NCBI GenBank assembly: GCA_030615845.1
Contig: JAUWYM010000061.1
Coordinates: forward strand, 1 to 5,920
Length of the DNA stretch: 5,920 nucleotides
DNA from: Thermoplasmatota archaeon
GTDB taxonomy: Archaea; Thermoplasmatota; E2; DHVEG-1
Direction: 5' to 3'
Below the pieces are notes generated by a model. That model was not told where the DNA came from. It ran no database searches and worked only from the letters and a program-made list of their open reading frames with translations. How positions within the stretch are numbered: position 1 is the first letter of the stretch; every line of letters begins with the position of its first letter. Position numbers and translations under genes: made by a program. Shown here piece after piece: positions 1 through 5,540 of this stretch.

Positions 1-545
1 CTAAAACATAAAGTCCTAATATAGGTTCCTGCCTCGCATCCTACACGAAACAACACTTCAGTTCCCGTTATTTGGATGATTTCAAAATAATAAATATGTC
101 GTTTTCGCCTCACTCGTTTTACTGCCGAACGAAGCGGTGGAATTTGAGAGATTTCACCGATAAACCCTTTACAAACCTCTTTTATCTTCTTTTTTTCAAC
201 AGATTTGTGTAGTTTCATTATCCCAACATATTCTTTTCCTGACAAAAGGAGCACCTGCAAGGCACGCGTTGCATCACCTAAGGCTATGGGAAGAACTCCT
301 GTTACTGCAGGATCAAGTGTACCCCCATGACCTGCTTTATCAATTTCAAGTACTTCTTTAACCCAAGAGACAATCTGATGAGATGTTGGACCACTTGTTT
401 TATCTAGATTAATAAAACCATTATTCAGAAGTTCTTTCACTGTCCCCTCATCGGGAGATTTTCCATAATGTGGATTTGTTTTCGCAGAGACTTTAATAAG
501 TCTTTTTCGGATTTTATCAGACGGAAGTAAATATTTCTTATCCAT
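1..545 (-). CDS. truB: Archaeal Cbf5/TruB-type tRNA/rRNA pseudouridine synthase, 3' end cut by the window edge
   Basis: The first 181 residues are visible; the frame is open to the left edge. Archaeal family members are roughly 330 residues, so the end of the catalytic domain and the C-terminal PUA domain should lie outside. Seen: an N-terminal archaeal extension with TNPHYG (23-28), then INLDKTSGPTSH (45-56), the catalytic loop HGGTLDPAVTG (73-83) with the nucleophilic Asp at 78, IPPLRSAVKR near 140-150, and GCEAGTYIRTLC close to the edge. Known for the family: Cbf5 isomerises uridine to pseudouridine, as the catalytic subunit of H/ACA ribonucleoproteins (with Nop10, Gar1, L7Ae) and, largely guide-independently, at tRNA U55. 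The ATG at 545 fits the family's N terminus; only a weak GGAT precedes it. It is the last visible gene of the secY run, 38 bp after cmk. Confidence 0.95.
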   Translation of the reverse strand, partial: MDKKYLLPSDKIRKRLIKVSAKTNPHYGKSPDEGTVKELLNNGFINLDKTSGPTSHQIVSWVKEVLEIDKAGHGGTLDPAVTGVLPIALGDATRALQVLLLSGKEYVGIMKLHKSVEKKKIKEVCKGFIGEISQIPPLRSAVKRVRRKRHIYYFEIIQITGTEVLFRVGCEAGTYIRTLCF

Positions 546-570
546 TTTATCCAACAGAATAAAAGCAACG

Positions 571-578
571 TATAAAAA
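571..578 (-). promoter_or_regulatory. Possible internal TATA box for truB
   Basis: In the 38-bp gap between cmk and truB the minus strand reads TTTTTATA, centred about 30 bp before the truB ATG. That distance would suit a leaderless or very short-leader transcript. In such AT-rich DNA the match is weak evidence; co-transcription from upstream is equally possible. Confidence 0.25.
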
Positions 579-583
579 CTCGA

Positions 584-1111
584 TTATTCCTTGAACTCTT
601 TTAGAATGATTTCAACTATTTCTTCAGGAGTCTTATCTGACGAATCAACTACAAGATCATAAATCGACGTATCACAAACATCGATATCATAAAACTTTTT
701 ATATCGAATAGCTTCACTTCTCTCTCTATTTACTATCTCTAGTTTTCTTTTTTTGAAATCTCCACCTTCTCGTTTTATGATTCGCCCAACTCTAGTCTCT
801 AAATCAGCTTCCAACACTACTTTCAACGAAGCTATATTATTGCGATAGGCGATCCATCCAGGAATTCTCCCCTCCAAAATAACATTTCCCTTCTGCAGGA
901 TTTTGAGTTGATATCTATCAAGTTCCTCATCAACTTCTTTATGGTTTTCACAATACCTGCCAAACTCTTCAAGAGACATACCATATTTTTTCGCCATCTT
1001 TCGGAAAGTATCACCTGAATACACGTGTGTAAGTCCAGTTTTTTTTTCTAAAAGCTTTGCAACTGTCGTTGTCCCAGAACCAGGAAAACCGCTAACTGTA
1101 ATTGTTGTCAT
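584..1111 (-). CDS. cmk: Cytidylate kinase, archaeal type
   Basis: The 175-residue product matches the usual length of archaeal CMP kinase, which transfers phosphate from ATP to CMP or dCMP in the cytosol, feeding CTP and dCTP pools. Seen: a P-loop GFPGSGTTT (8-16) in which Thr stands where the Walker A Lys normally is, a substitution shared with other archaeal Cmk proteins; YSGDTFRKMAKKYGMSLEEF (31-50), which fits the nucleotide-monophosphate-binding segment; GNVILEGR (75-82); and a basic lid-like stretch rich in Arg and Lys (107-138) followed by RYKKFYDIDVCDTSIYDLV. It starts 8 bp after the DUF106 stop, behind a poor TTGAGATT ribosome-binding site, so it probably relies on translation coupled to upstream genes. 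It precedes truB, the order typical of archaea. Confidence 0.95.
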   Translation of the reverse strand: MTTITVSGFPGSGTTTVAKLLEKKTGLTHVYSGDTFRKMAKKYGMSLEEFGRYCENHKEVDEELDRYQLKILQKGNVILEGRIPGWIAYRNNIASLKVVLEADLETRVGRIIKREGGDFKKRKLEIVNRERSEAIRYKKFYDIDVCDTSIYDLVVDSSDKTPEEIVEIILKEFKE

Positions 1112-1119
1112 AATCTCAA

Positions 1120-1776
1120 TTACTTAAGAGAAGGCATTATTTTTCCTTTAGTATTTTGCCACCAATCCGACCAGGCAACCAGTTTCAATCCTTGCCGTAT
1201 CAACTGCCCAAATACTATCGACACTATGAGATAAATCCATAACCACGCTCCACCAGGAAGGGTCCTATCAAAAAGAAAAACGCCACTGCTCCATGGAACA
1301 GTAAAGTAATGATATGACAAACCACCTAGAAAACTTCGTAGCCAAATGAAAATCGGCCATATAATAATCATTAGAAATATCATTGGTTTCATCATTCCAC
1401 TTGAAGATTGCGTTGTCATTTTCATTATCTGTGGCTGCATCTTCATAAGCTTATTTACTCTATTTGTATTGCCTTCTCTACGAGCTTTTTGAAGTTCTTT
1501 TTGAAACGCCCGGCTGGTTTCTTGAGCTTTTCCCATAGCCTTCCAATCGGTAAATATATTTGTAAGAAGAGATGAAAAAGTTACCACAATTAGTCCTGCA
1601 AAAAATAGTGTCAACACTGGAAAATTTCCACCAAACCCTATAGTCGGCTCTAAAGCATATCCAGCATATTCTCCAAGTATTGGTCCAAATGTCGGCATAA
1701 TAAAAAGCATCATCACCATAAACAGCATCAGCATCATCATCTGACTGCCCTGTGCTTTACTATCCATCTTTTTCAT
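1120..1776 (-). CDS. DUF106 membrane protein, EMC3/TMCO1/YidC-like insertase candidate
   Basis: This 218-residue integral membrane protein has the layout of archaeal DUF106 proteins, which belong to the Oxa1 superfamily with YidC, EMC3, TMCO1 and GET1. Hydrophobic segments lie near 13-29, 52-74, 129-149 and 178-199. A charged, helical cytosolic stretch (about 78-122) between the second and third segments resembles the coiled-coil hairpin of YidC-like insertases. Family members are thought to insert membrane proteins and contact the ribosome; that role here is inference from family and from the nearby secY. The first membrane segment is strikingly methionine-rich (8 Met in residues 13-27). The ATG overlaps the adkA TGA in an ATGA, which indicates translational coupling. 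A second Met at residue 4 is an alternative start. Confidence 0.85.
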   Translation of the reverse strand: MKKMDSKAQGSQMMMLMLFMVMMLFIMPTFGPILGEYAGYALEPTIGFGGNFPVLTLFFAGLIVVTFSSLLTNIFTDWKAMGKAQETSRAFQKELQKARREGNTNRVNKLMKMQPQIMKMTTQSSSGMMKPMIFLMIIIWPIFIWLRSFLGGLSYHYFTVPWSSGVFLFDRTLPGGAWLWIYLIVSIVFGQLIRQGLKLVAWSDWWQNTKGKIMPSLK

Positions 1777-2321
1777 TTTACCACGGGCTCCGCTTGTTTA
1801 ACTGCCTCATCAATGGCATCGTCATGATTATAAACAATTTTTACCGTAGCACCCGTAAGGGTAGCATATGCCATTGCAGCAGCTCTATTGATCTGTTGAT
1901 GTTCAGCGATTTGTTCTATTGAATCTGGATCTCTGTTTCTCGTGGCATCCTTTGCTCTTCGGTTATAGATTTCATCTGGGTCTGCTTCGACAACAACAAT
2001 TGCAGTAGGTTTCAGTTTTTTTAGAATCCACTCGGGAAGTCCTGGCATATATCCCTTGGGTGTTTTTACTGTGCAATGAGTATCTAAAATAACGTTACCC
2101 ATAGAGGCGACTTTTTCTGCTGATCGAATCTGTAGCTCTTTTTGTTGTTCAAGGGTGAGTTTTCTCATTTCGTCTCTGTCTTTAACAAGGCCCATTTCTT
2201 TTGCAGTATCAATCATGACCGTTCCAAATGTGACAAACTCCATATCTAGCCCCTCTGCAGCTCGTTTCATAACTGTTGTTTTCCCGACTCCAGGGATACC
2301 GGTAACGACAATTACTCCCAT
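1773..2321 (-). CDS. adkA: Archaeal adenylate kinase
   Basis: The 182-residue protein is the archaeal AdkA type, which interconverts ATP plus AMP with two ADP and is trimeric in characterised relatives, unlike the bacterial Adk. Seen: a Walker A P-loop GIPGVGKTT (8-16) with the canonical Lys14; FVTFGTVMIDTAKEMGLVKDRDEMRKL (about 29-55), the AMP-binding region; GNVILDTHCTVKTPKGY (75-91); an Arg-rich lid segment NRRAKDATRNRDPDS; and the family signature HQQINRAAAMAYATLTGA. The ATG is preceded by a strong Shine-Dalgarno TGAGGT with 5 nt spacing, lying in the 12-bp gap after secY, so the start is well supported. Its last codons overlap the start of the DUF106 gene. Adjacency to secY is shared with many archaea and bacteria. 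Confidence 0.97.
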   Translation of the reverse strand: MGVIVVTGIPGVGKTTVMKRAAEGLDMEFVTFGTVMIDTAKEMGLVKDRDEMRKLTLEQQKELQIRSAEKVASMGNVILDTHCTVKTPKGYMPGLPEWILKKLKPTAIVVVEADPDEIYNRRAKDATRNRDPDSIEQIAEHQQINRAAAMAYATLTGATVKIVYNHDDAIDEAVKQAEPVVK

Positions 2322-2333
2322 ATTCTACCTCAC

Positions 2334-3863
2334 TTAGTCAGCTCCGAAGAATCCTCTCAAAACAGGATGCATCTCCATTGCTTGCTCTTTGGCAATTTGT
2401 TCATACAGGTTAATTATAATACCAACGGTAAGAAGCAGACCGGTACCACTCGCGTTTCCAACTGTACCTATTGCATCTGCAAATCCTGCAAGTGCACCAA
2501 CAGCAAAACCACCGATAACTGTTACAACGGGAATGTATCGCTCGAGCACGCGTCCTAAAACCCGTGGGTCTCTTCTGAAACCAGGTATCACCATGCCTGA
2601 GCTTTGTATTTGTTTTGCCACGTCCCGTGGCCCCATATTTGTTGTTTCAATCCAGAATTTAGCAAAGAGAATTGATCCAAAAATCATCACTGATAAGTAT
2701 ATGATTACTTTAAGTGCAAACTGCCAGGGCATATGGGCACCATCTCCTCCTGAAATTATCGGTATAAGCCAACCTCTTATTCCGTTAAGAGTTGAGAGAT
2801 ACCACGCGCCCCCAGCAATGGGGGCAGTCGATCCCCCTGCCGTATCATATGCTCCTATCCACCATTGATGTCCTATGAGCGGTAATCTACTCATTGATGG
2901 ATGCGTATAAAACAACAGTGCAAACATGTTGACATTTGCAAGCAATGCAGCCATTAAAATAACAGGAATGTTTGATGCATAGATAAGTCTGATTGGATAC
3001 CTCCCTCGCGCACCTCTCACCCTCGCATGTGCAAGCGGAAGTTCAATTCTTGTTGATTCTGTATAAACAACAATCAAAAATATCGCAATAGTTCCTATTA
3101 ACGGCACTATTGCATTCTGAAATCCTTGATGCCCAATAAACAGTACTTCAAAACCGTATTCTACCATTTCACCTAAGCTTAATTGAGAGGCGATATGATA
3201 AGTTCCAAAGAACGTACCTGCAGGAATGTCAGATCCTGCAGCAGGTAACCAGTTAAAAAGACCAGTAAATATTGCTTGAGATACACCTGCAGCAATAAAG
3301 AGGGAGATTCCAGAACCAATACCCCATTTTGAAATCAACTCATCCATAAGAAATACGAGGAATGCCCCCATACATAATTGGGAGATAATAATCGCGTTTG
3401 CAAGACCTGTTCCACCAACCATAGTTATTAAGTTTTCGCTGGGGCTGAGATACCCATATACTTGCGGTACTGCTTCGACGAGAATCATAACGATAACAAG
3501 TATTTTTTGCGTTCCTTGATAGATTGCTTTATCTTCTTTTTTAGTGAGATCTAGTCGTATTATTTTTGCACCGACAAAAAGCTGCAAGATAATTGATGCG
3601 GTAACAATAGGTCCGATACCAAGATGCATAATGGAACCTGAGGCTCCTGCCATAATCGCACGAAAACCTGCAAACATGTCAAGTACGGTTCCACCGACAC
3701 CATAAATCATGATATTTGTTAAAATGAAATAAATAACCAAACAAAGAATAGTCCAAAGTATCTTTGTCCTAAAATTAACATGTCCTTCTGGTTTGGAGAC
3801 AGCAGGCCATCGTTCAATTACTGGTTTTAATGCAAATAAACGACTTTTCTTTTCTTCAGCCAT
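2334..3863 (-). CDS. secY: Preprotein translocase subunit SecY (Sec61 alpha type)
   Basis: This 509-residue protein forms the protein-conducting channel of the cytoplasmic membrane with SecE and Sec61-beta. I place ten membrane spans near 33-55, 78-98, 119-138, 152-175, 183-206, 250-269, 296-319, 381-404, 443-464 and 469-490, with a plug-like segment at 58-75. The cytosolic 6/7 loop (270-293, STRIELPLAHARVRGARGR) and 8/9 loop (405-440, with PGFRRDPR) carry the basic residues that contact ribosomes in known structures. The C terminus EMHPVLRGFFG is typical of archaeal SecY. It is longer than compact archaeal SecY proteins of about 430-450 residues because external loops 5/6 (207-249) and 7/8 (320-380) are long. 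A ribosome-binding site AAGGT, 7 nt before the ATG, overlaps the rpl15 stop codon, so the two genes are probably coupled. Confidence 0.98.
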   Translation of the reverse strand: MAEEKKSRLFALKPVIERWPAVSKPEGHVNFRTKILWTILCLVIYFILTNIMIYGVGGTVLDMFAGFRAIMAGASGSIMHLGIGPIVTASIILQLFVGAKIIRLDLTKKEDKAIYQGTQKILVIVMILVEAVPQVYGYLSPSENLITMVGGTGLANAIIISQLCMGAFLVFLMDELISKWGIGSGISLFIAAGVSQAIFTGLFNWLPAAGSDIPAGTFFGTYHIASQLSLGEMVEYGFEVLFIGHQGFQNAIVPLIGTIAIFLIVVYTESTRIELPLAHARVRGARGRYPIRLIYASNIPVILMAALLANVNMFALLFYTHPSMSRLPLIGHQWWIGAYDTAGGSTAPIAGGAWYLSTLNGIRGWLIPIISGGDGAHMPWQFALKVIIYLSVMIFGSILFAKFWIETTNMGPRDVAKQIQSSGMVIPGFRRDPRVLGRVLERYIPVVTVIGGFAVGALAGFADAIGTVGNASGTGLLLTVGIIINLYEQIAKEQAMEMHPVLRGFFGAD

Positions 3864-3873
3864 AATAAAAACC

Positions 3874-4275
3874 TTATTCTACCTTTACTTCTCCGCCTTT
3901 TTCAGTAATTTTATCTATTGCTTTTTGTGATGCAGCCTTTACATTAATTTTTACACCACTATTAATCTTTCCTCCACCTAGTAGCTTATCAAATCCTTCT
4001 TTTGTGAGATTGATGTCTTTCTTGCCGGGAAACCTTTCTTCTAATTGACCAACATTGATGATTTTGTCTTTTTTGACGATACTAGGATGTCTTTTGAAGC
4101 CATGTCTGCCGAAATGATCAGGCATGTATTTTGTCATATACATGTGTCTATGTTTCATTAGACCAGCGTTTCCTCTGCCGCCTCTTAGACCTGCTCCTCT
4201 GCCACCCTTTTTTCCTCTCCCGTGAGTCATTGATCCTCTGAATTTCTTTGTCTTTGTTCGTGCCAATTCAATCAC
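3874..4275 (-). CDS. rpl15: Large-subunit ribosomal protein L15 (uL15), archaeal type
   Basis: The 133-residue basic protein shows the glycine- and arginine-rich N-terminal tail of L15 that threads into 23S rRNA: FRGSMTHGRGKKGGRGAGLRGGRG (12-35), then GLMKHRHMYMTKYMPDHFGRHGFKRH (38-63), which is diagnostic for archaeal L15. The C-terminal globular part ends in INVKAASQKAIDKITEKGGEVKV. Length is slightly below the usual 140-150. No ATG precedes the conserved block. The GTG at 4275 is the likely start, but its AAGGA (4279-4283) is only 3 nt away; a TTG three codons later would have a 12-nt spacing, so the exact start is uncertain. It heads the secY run and has a plausible promoter of its own. 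In most archaea L30 lies immediately upstream; here it does not. Confidence 0.97.
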   Translation of the reverse strand: MIELARTKTKKFRGSMTHGRGKKGGRGAGLRGGRGNAGLMKHRHMYMTKYMPDHFGRHGFKRHPSIVKKDKIINVGQLEERFPGKKDINLTKEGFDKLLGGGKINSGVKINVKAASQKAIDKITEKGGEVKVE

Positions 4276-4278
4276 TAT

Positions 4279-4285
4279 TCCTTAC
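4279..4285 (-). promoter_or_regulatory. Ribosome-binding site of rpl15 with ambiguous start spacing
   Basis: The minus strand reads GTAAGGA just before the coding region. The AAGGA core is 3 nt from the GTG at 4275, closer than usual, and 12 nt from the in-frame TTG at 4266. It supports translation beginning here but does not settle which codon is used. Confidence 0.5.
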
Positions 4286-4327
4286 TTTTCTTTCATCTAT
4301 AGGTCGAAAGCAGATAAAGTAATCATA

Positions 4328-4342
4328 TTATTATACTTTCGG
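4328..4342 (-). promoter_or_regulatory. Putative BRE/TATA promoter of the rpl15-secY operon
   Basis: The minus strand reads CCGAAAG followed by TATAATAA, a purine-rich BRE-like element directly abutting a TATA-like element, as in archaeal promoters. Counting about 25 bp downstream puts the transcription start near 4305, giving a leader of roughly 30 nt that contains the AAGGA site. The BRE-like part lies inside a 15-bp sequence that is tandemly duplicated. The assignment rests on pattern and position only. Confidence 0.5.
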
Positions 4343-4364
4343 ATAAGTTACTTTCGGATAAGTT
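4335..4364. repeat. Exact tandem duplication of a 15-bp element in the rpl15 promoter region
   Basis: The plus strand carries ACTTTCGGATAAGTT twice in direct succession (4335-4349 and 4350-4364) without a mismatch. Each copy contains, on the minus strand, the CCGAAAG that serves as the likely BRE. Only the copy nearer rpl15 is followed by a TATA-like run. A CGAAAG at 4305-4310 is in inverted orientation to these copies and falls near the predicted transcription start. Confidence 0.9.
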
Positions 4365-4375
4365 TTAAAAGATGT

Positions 4376-4561
4376 TTATTTTGCAAACAGGTCAATATAT
4401 CCAACTGTTTTTAAAATAAAGACCGGTTTATTTGTTTTTTTTACTGCTTCTTCAGCTTCTTTCTTTGCATCTTTTAATGAGCATTTACCAAGATCGTTGA
4501 TGTTTTCGCCATCATCTAAAATGTATTCTTCATCGGCACTTTTGATATACTTCAACTTCAT
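4376..4561 (-). CDS. Small protein of unknown function, 61 residues
   Basis: I do not recognise this protein. It is charged, with an acidic first half (ADEEYILDDGENIND, 9-23), a probable amphipathic helix SLKDAKKEAEEAVKKT (28-43) and a hydrophobic strand-like PVFILKTVGYIDLF (46-59). This suggests a small soluble beta-alpha-beta unit; there is no signal peptide, membrane span or Cys pair (one Cys at 27). The ATG at 4561 is the first possible start, since an in-frame TAG precedes it directly. No good Shine-Dalgarno is visible; GGGG lies about 11 nt upstream. Support for coding: a full-length frame with sensible composition, the same strand as its neighbours, and no other gene in the space. It is flanked by 85 bp towards the methylase gene and 100 bp towards rpl15, so it may be transcribed alone. 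Confidence 0.6.
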   Translation of the reverse strand: MKLKYIKSADEEYILDDGENINDLGKCSLKDAKKEAEEAVKKTNKPVFILKTVGYIDLFAK

Positions 4562-4646
4562 CTATTTATACCCCATTTACTGTTTTTCTCAATATCATCA
4601 ATACATAATTGTTTTTAAAATTGTTTTGTTTTTTTAATTAGATGTT

Positions 4647-5255
4647 TCAGATTTTTGTCTCTATTCTTAGCATTGTTACATCATAATATGCAATTTGTTT
4701 TTCATGGAACTCAAACATCCAGCGTATCGGAAACACATACTTTTTTTTATATGTGATAGTCCCACCTAAGGAAAAAATCATTTTTTCTAAGAAAGGAATT
4801 GTCTTGGTTAAATGAAGAGAATATATAACATGAGAGATTTCAAATCCTTTTTCAATAAATTTTCTATCTGCTTTTTGATTGCTTTTCTGTGCACCAAACG
4901 GTGGGTTCATAAAGACAGTATCGCATTTTGTTTCAACATCTTTTACATTTTTTACTCTGAATTCTATTTCAAGATTGTTTTCTTCTGCGTACTCTCTAGC
5001 AATCTGTATGACGTTTTCATCTACATCAATTCCAAAGATCTTTTTTGCACCAGCAATTGCAGCACCCACAGAAAAAATTCCTGTACCGCAGCCTAAATCA
5101 ACGATCTTTTTGTCTTGTATGTCCCCAAATTGATGCGCTGTGAAAATGATATCTGCAGCGATTGTTGCTGGTGTCATGTATTGTTCCAAAGTTGGTATTG
5201 GTTTTTTTGGTAAAGGTACTTTTTGCAGCAGTATCTCTAATTCTTTTTTTTTCAT
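4647..5255 (-). CDS. METTL5-like SAM-dependent N6-adenine RNA methyltransferase
   Basis: The 202-residue protein has a class I Rossmann-type methyltransferase fold. Seen in order: LEQYMTPATIAADI (23-36), typical of the METTL5/COG2263 group; SAM-binding motif I VDLGCGTG (52-59); GIDVDE (75-80), with the acidic residue expected to bind the SAM ribose; and the catalytic NPPFG (117-121), the N-P-P-F form used for amino groups such as adenine N6. The eukaryotic relative METTL5, with TRMT112, makes one m6A in small-subunit rRNA; an equivalent 16S rRNA target here is inference. The ATG at 5255 opens a natural MKKKELEILL start but has no clear Shine-Dalgarno, consistent with a short-leader transcript. 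It is divergent from the tRNA gene, and its translation or ribosome-related role fits the neighbourhood. Confidence 0.88.
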   Translation of the reverse strand: MKKKELEILLQKVPLPKKPIPTLEQYMTPATIAADIIFTAHQFGDIQDKKIVDLGCGTGIFSVGAAIAGAKKIFGIDVDENVIQIAREYAEENNLEIEFRVKNVKDVETKCDTVFMNPPFGAQKSNQKADRKFIEKGFEISHVIYSLHLTKTIPFLEKMIFSLGGTITYKKKYVFPIRWMFEFHEKQIAYYDVTMLRIETKI

Positions 5256-5281
5256 TTCTTGATTAAAGATGAAATTTTGTT

Positions 5282-5289
5282 TAATAAAA
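5282..5289 (-). promoter_or_regulatory. Candidate TATA box of the methylase gene
   Basis: The minus strand reads AAAG followed by TTTTATTA, centred about 31 bp before the ATG at 5255. This would give an almost leaderless mRNA and agrees with the missing Shine-Dalgarno. Base composition makes chance matches likely. Confidence 0.3.
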
Positions 5290-5300
5290 CTTTATCAGGC

Positions 5301-5313
5301 ACAAATTTTATTT
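5301..5313 (+). promoter_or_regulatory. Candidate BRE/TATA promoter of the tRNA-Ala gene
   Basis: The sequence ACAAA followed by TTTTATTT is centred about 32 bp before the mature tRNA 5' end, where an archaeal tRNA promoter is expected. Start of transcription would fall near 5334, leaving a short 5' leader for RNase P to remove. It lies back to back with the candidate promoter of the methylase gene. Confidence 0.4.
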
Positions 5314-5340
5314 GCTGGAGGTAGTTCTAGGGACACTTTT

Positions 5341-5412
5341 GGGCTCGTAGATCAGCGGAAGATCGCCTCCTTGGCATGGAGGAGGCCTCGGGTTCAAATC
5401 CCGACGAGTCCA
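5341..5412 (+). tRNA. tRNA-Ala, anticodon GGC
   Basis: A complete cloverleaf folds by eye. Acceptor GGGCTCG pairs with CGAGTCC (5405-5411); the D stem GATC/GATC encloses a 7-nt loop; anticodon stem CCTCC/GGAGG closes the loop TTGGCAT with anticodon GGC at 5373-5375; the variable region is 5 nt; and T stem TCGGG/CCCGA holds the standard TTCAAAT loop. The G3:U70 wobble pair, the main alanine identity element, is present, and the discriminator base is A. CCA is not encoded, so it must be added by CCA-adding enzyme. There is no intron. It reads GCC and GCU codons. Confidence 0.98.
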
Positions 5413-5467
5413 CTTTAGTTTCTGTCCATCGAGATATTTTTTAAATAATTATTTTTAAATAAATAAA

Positions 5468-5479
5468 TTTGTATACAAA
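5468..5479. promoter_or_regulatory. 12-bp palindrome, possible operator of the regulator gene
   Basis: TTTGTATACAAA is a perfect inverted repeat that ends 3 bp before the TATA-like element of the downstream gene, overlapping where the BRE and TFB would sit. A dimeric winged-helix protein bound here could block initiation. Whether it is a real operator is inference; no second copy was noticed in the window. Confidence 0.35.
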
Positions 5480-5482
5480 AAC

Positions 5483-5490
5483 TATAAATA
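5483..5490 (+). promoter_or_regulatory. Putative TATA box of the winged-helix gene
   Basis: TATAAATA, preceded by the A-rich ACAAAAAC, lies about 55 bp before the ATG at 5541. Transcription would begin near 5511, leaving a leader of about 30 nt. The leader has only a poor Shine-Dalgarno candidate (GATGG, 5529-5533). Confidence 0.45.
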
Positions 5491-5540
5491 TGGGAAATCC
5501 TGTTGTAGTATTGCTAATATAAAAAGTTGATGGTTCTATT

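Noticed and set aside
2389..2868. A long open frame of 159 codons on the plus strand opposite the end of secY
   Set aside because: It lies wholly antisense to an unmistakable secY, and its product is Pro/Ser-rich with no recognisable domain. It is a shadow of the secY codon pattern.
4305..4341. Inverted repeat CGAAAG...CTTTCG as an RNA hairpin or attenuator before rpl15
   Set aside because: The stem is only 6 bp with a 25-nt loop and part of it lies upstream of the predicted transcript start, so it could not form in the mRNA.
4564..4571. TATAAATA on the minus strand just before the 61-residue gene as its promoter
   Set aside because: It ends a few bases from the ATG, so transcription would begin inside the frame, where no alternative ATG exists. 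An element further upstream, such as the A/T run near 4610-4619, would fit better but is not specific.
4607..4637. T-rich run on the plus strand that resembles an archaeal oligo-T terminator
   Set aside because: No plus-strand gene lies upstream to need it. On the minus strand, where the flanking genes are read, it is A-rich and would not terminate.
4812..5133. Two overlapping plus-strand open frames rich in Phe, Ser and Cys
   Set aside because: Both are antisense to the methylase gene with its clear SAM-binding and NPPFG motifs. The Phe/Ser richness simply reflects the complement of A-rich codons.
5317..5322. GGAGGT, a strong Shine-Dalgarno-like sequence on the plus strand
   Set aside because: No start codon opening a frame follows at a useful distance; the tRNA begins about 20 bp later. 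It is probably coincidental.
5413..5467. AT-rich spacer after the tRNA with a run of six T residues near 5434-5439, considered as a terminator or replication-origin element
   Set aside because: The T run could end tRNA transcription, but it is short and sits in generally AT-rich DNA. There are no origin-box repeats or Cdc6/Orc1 gene nearby.
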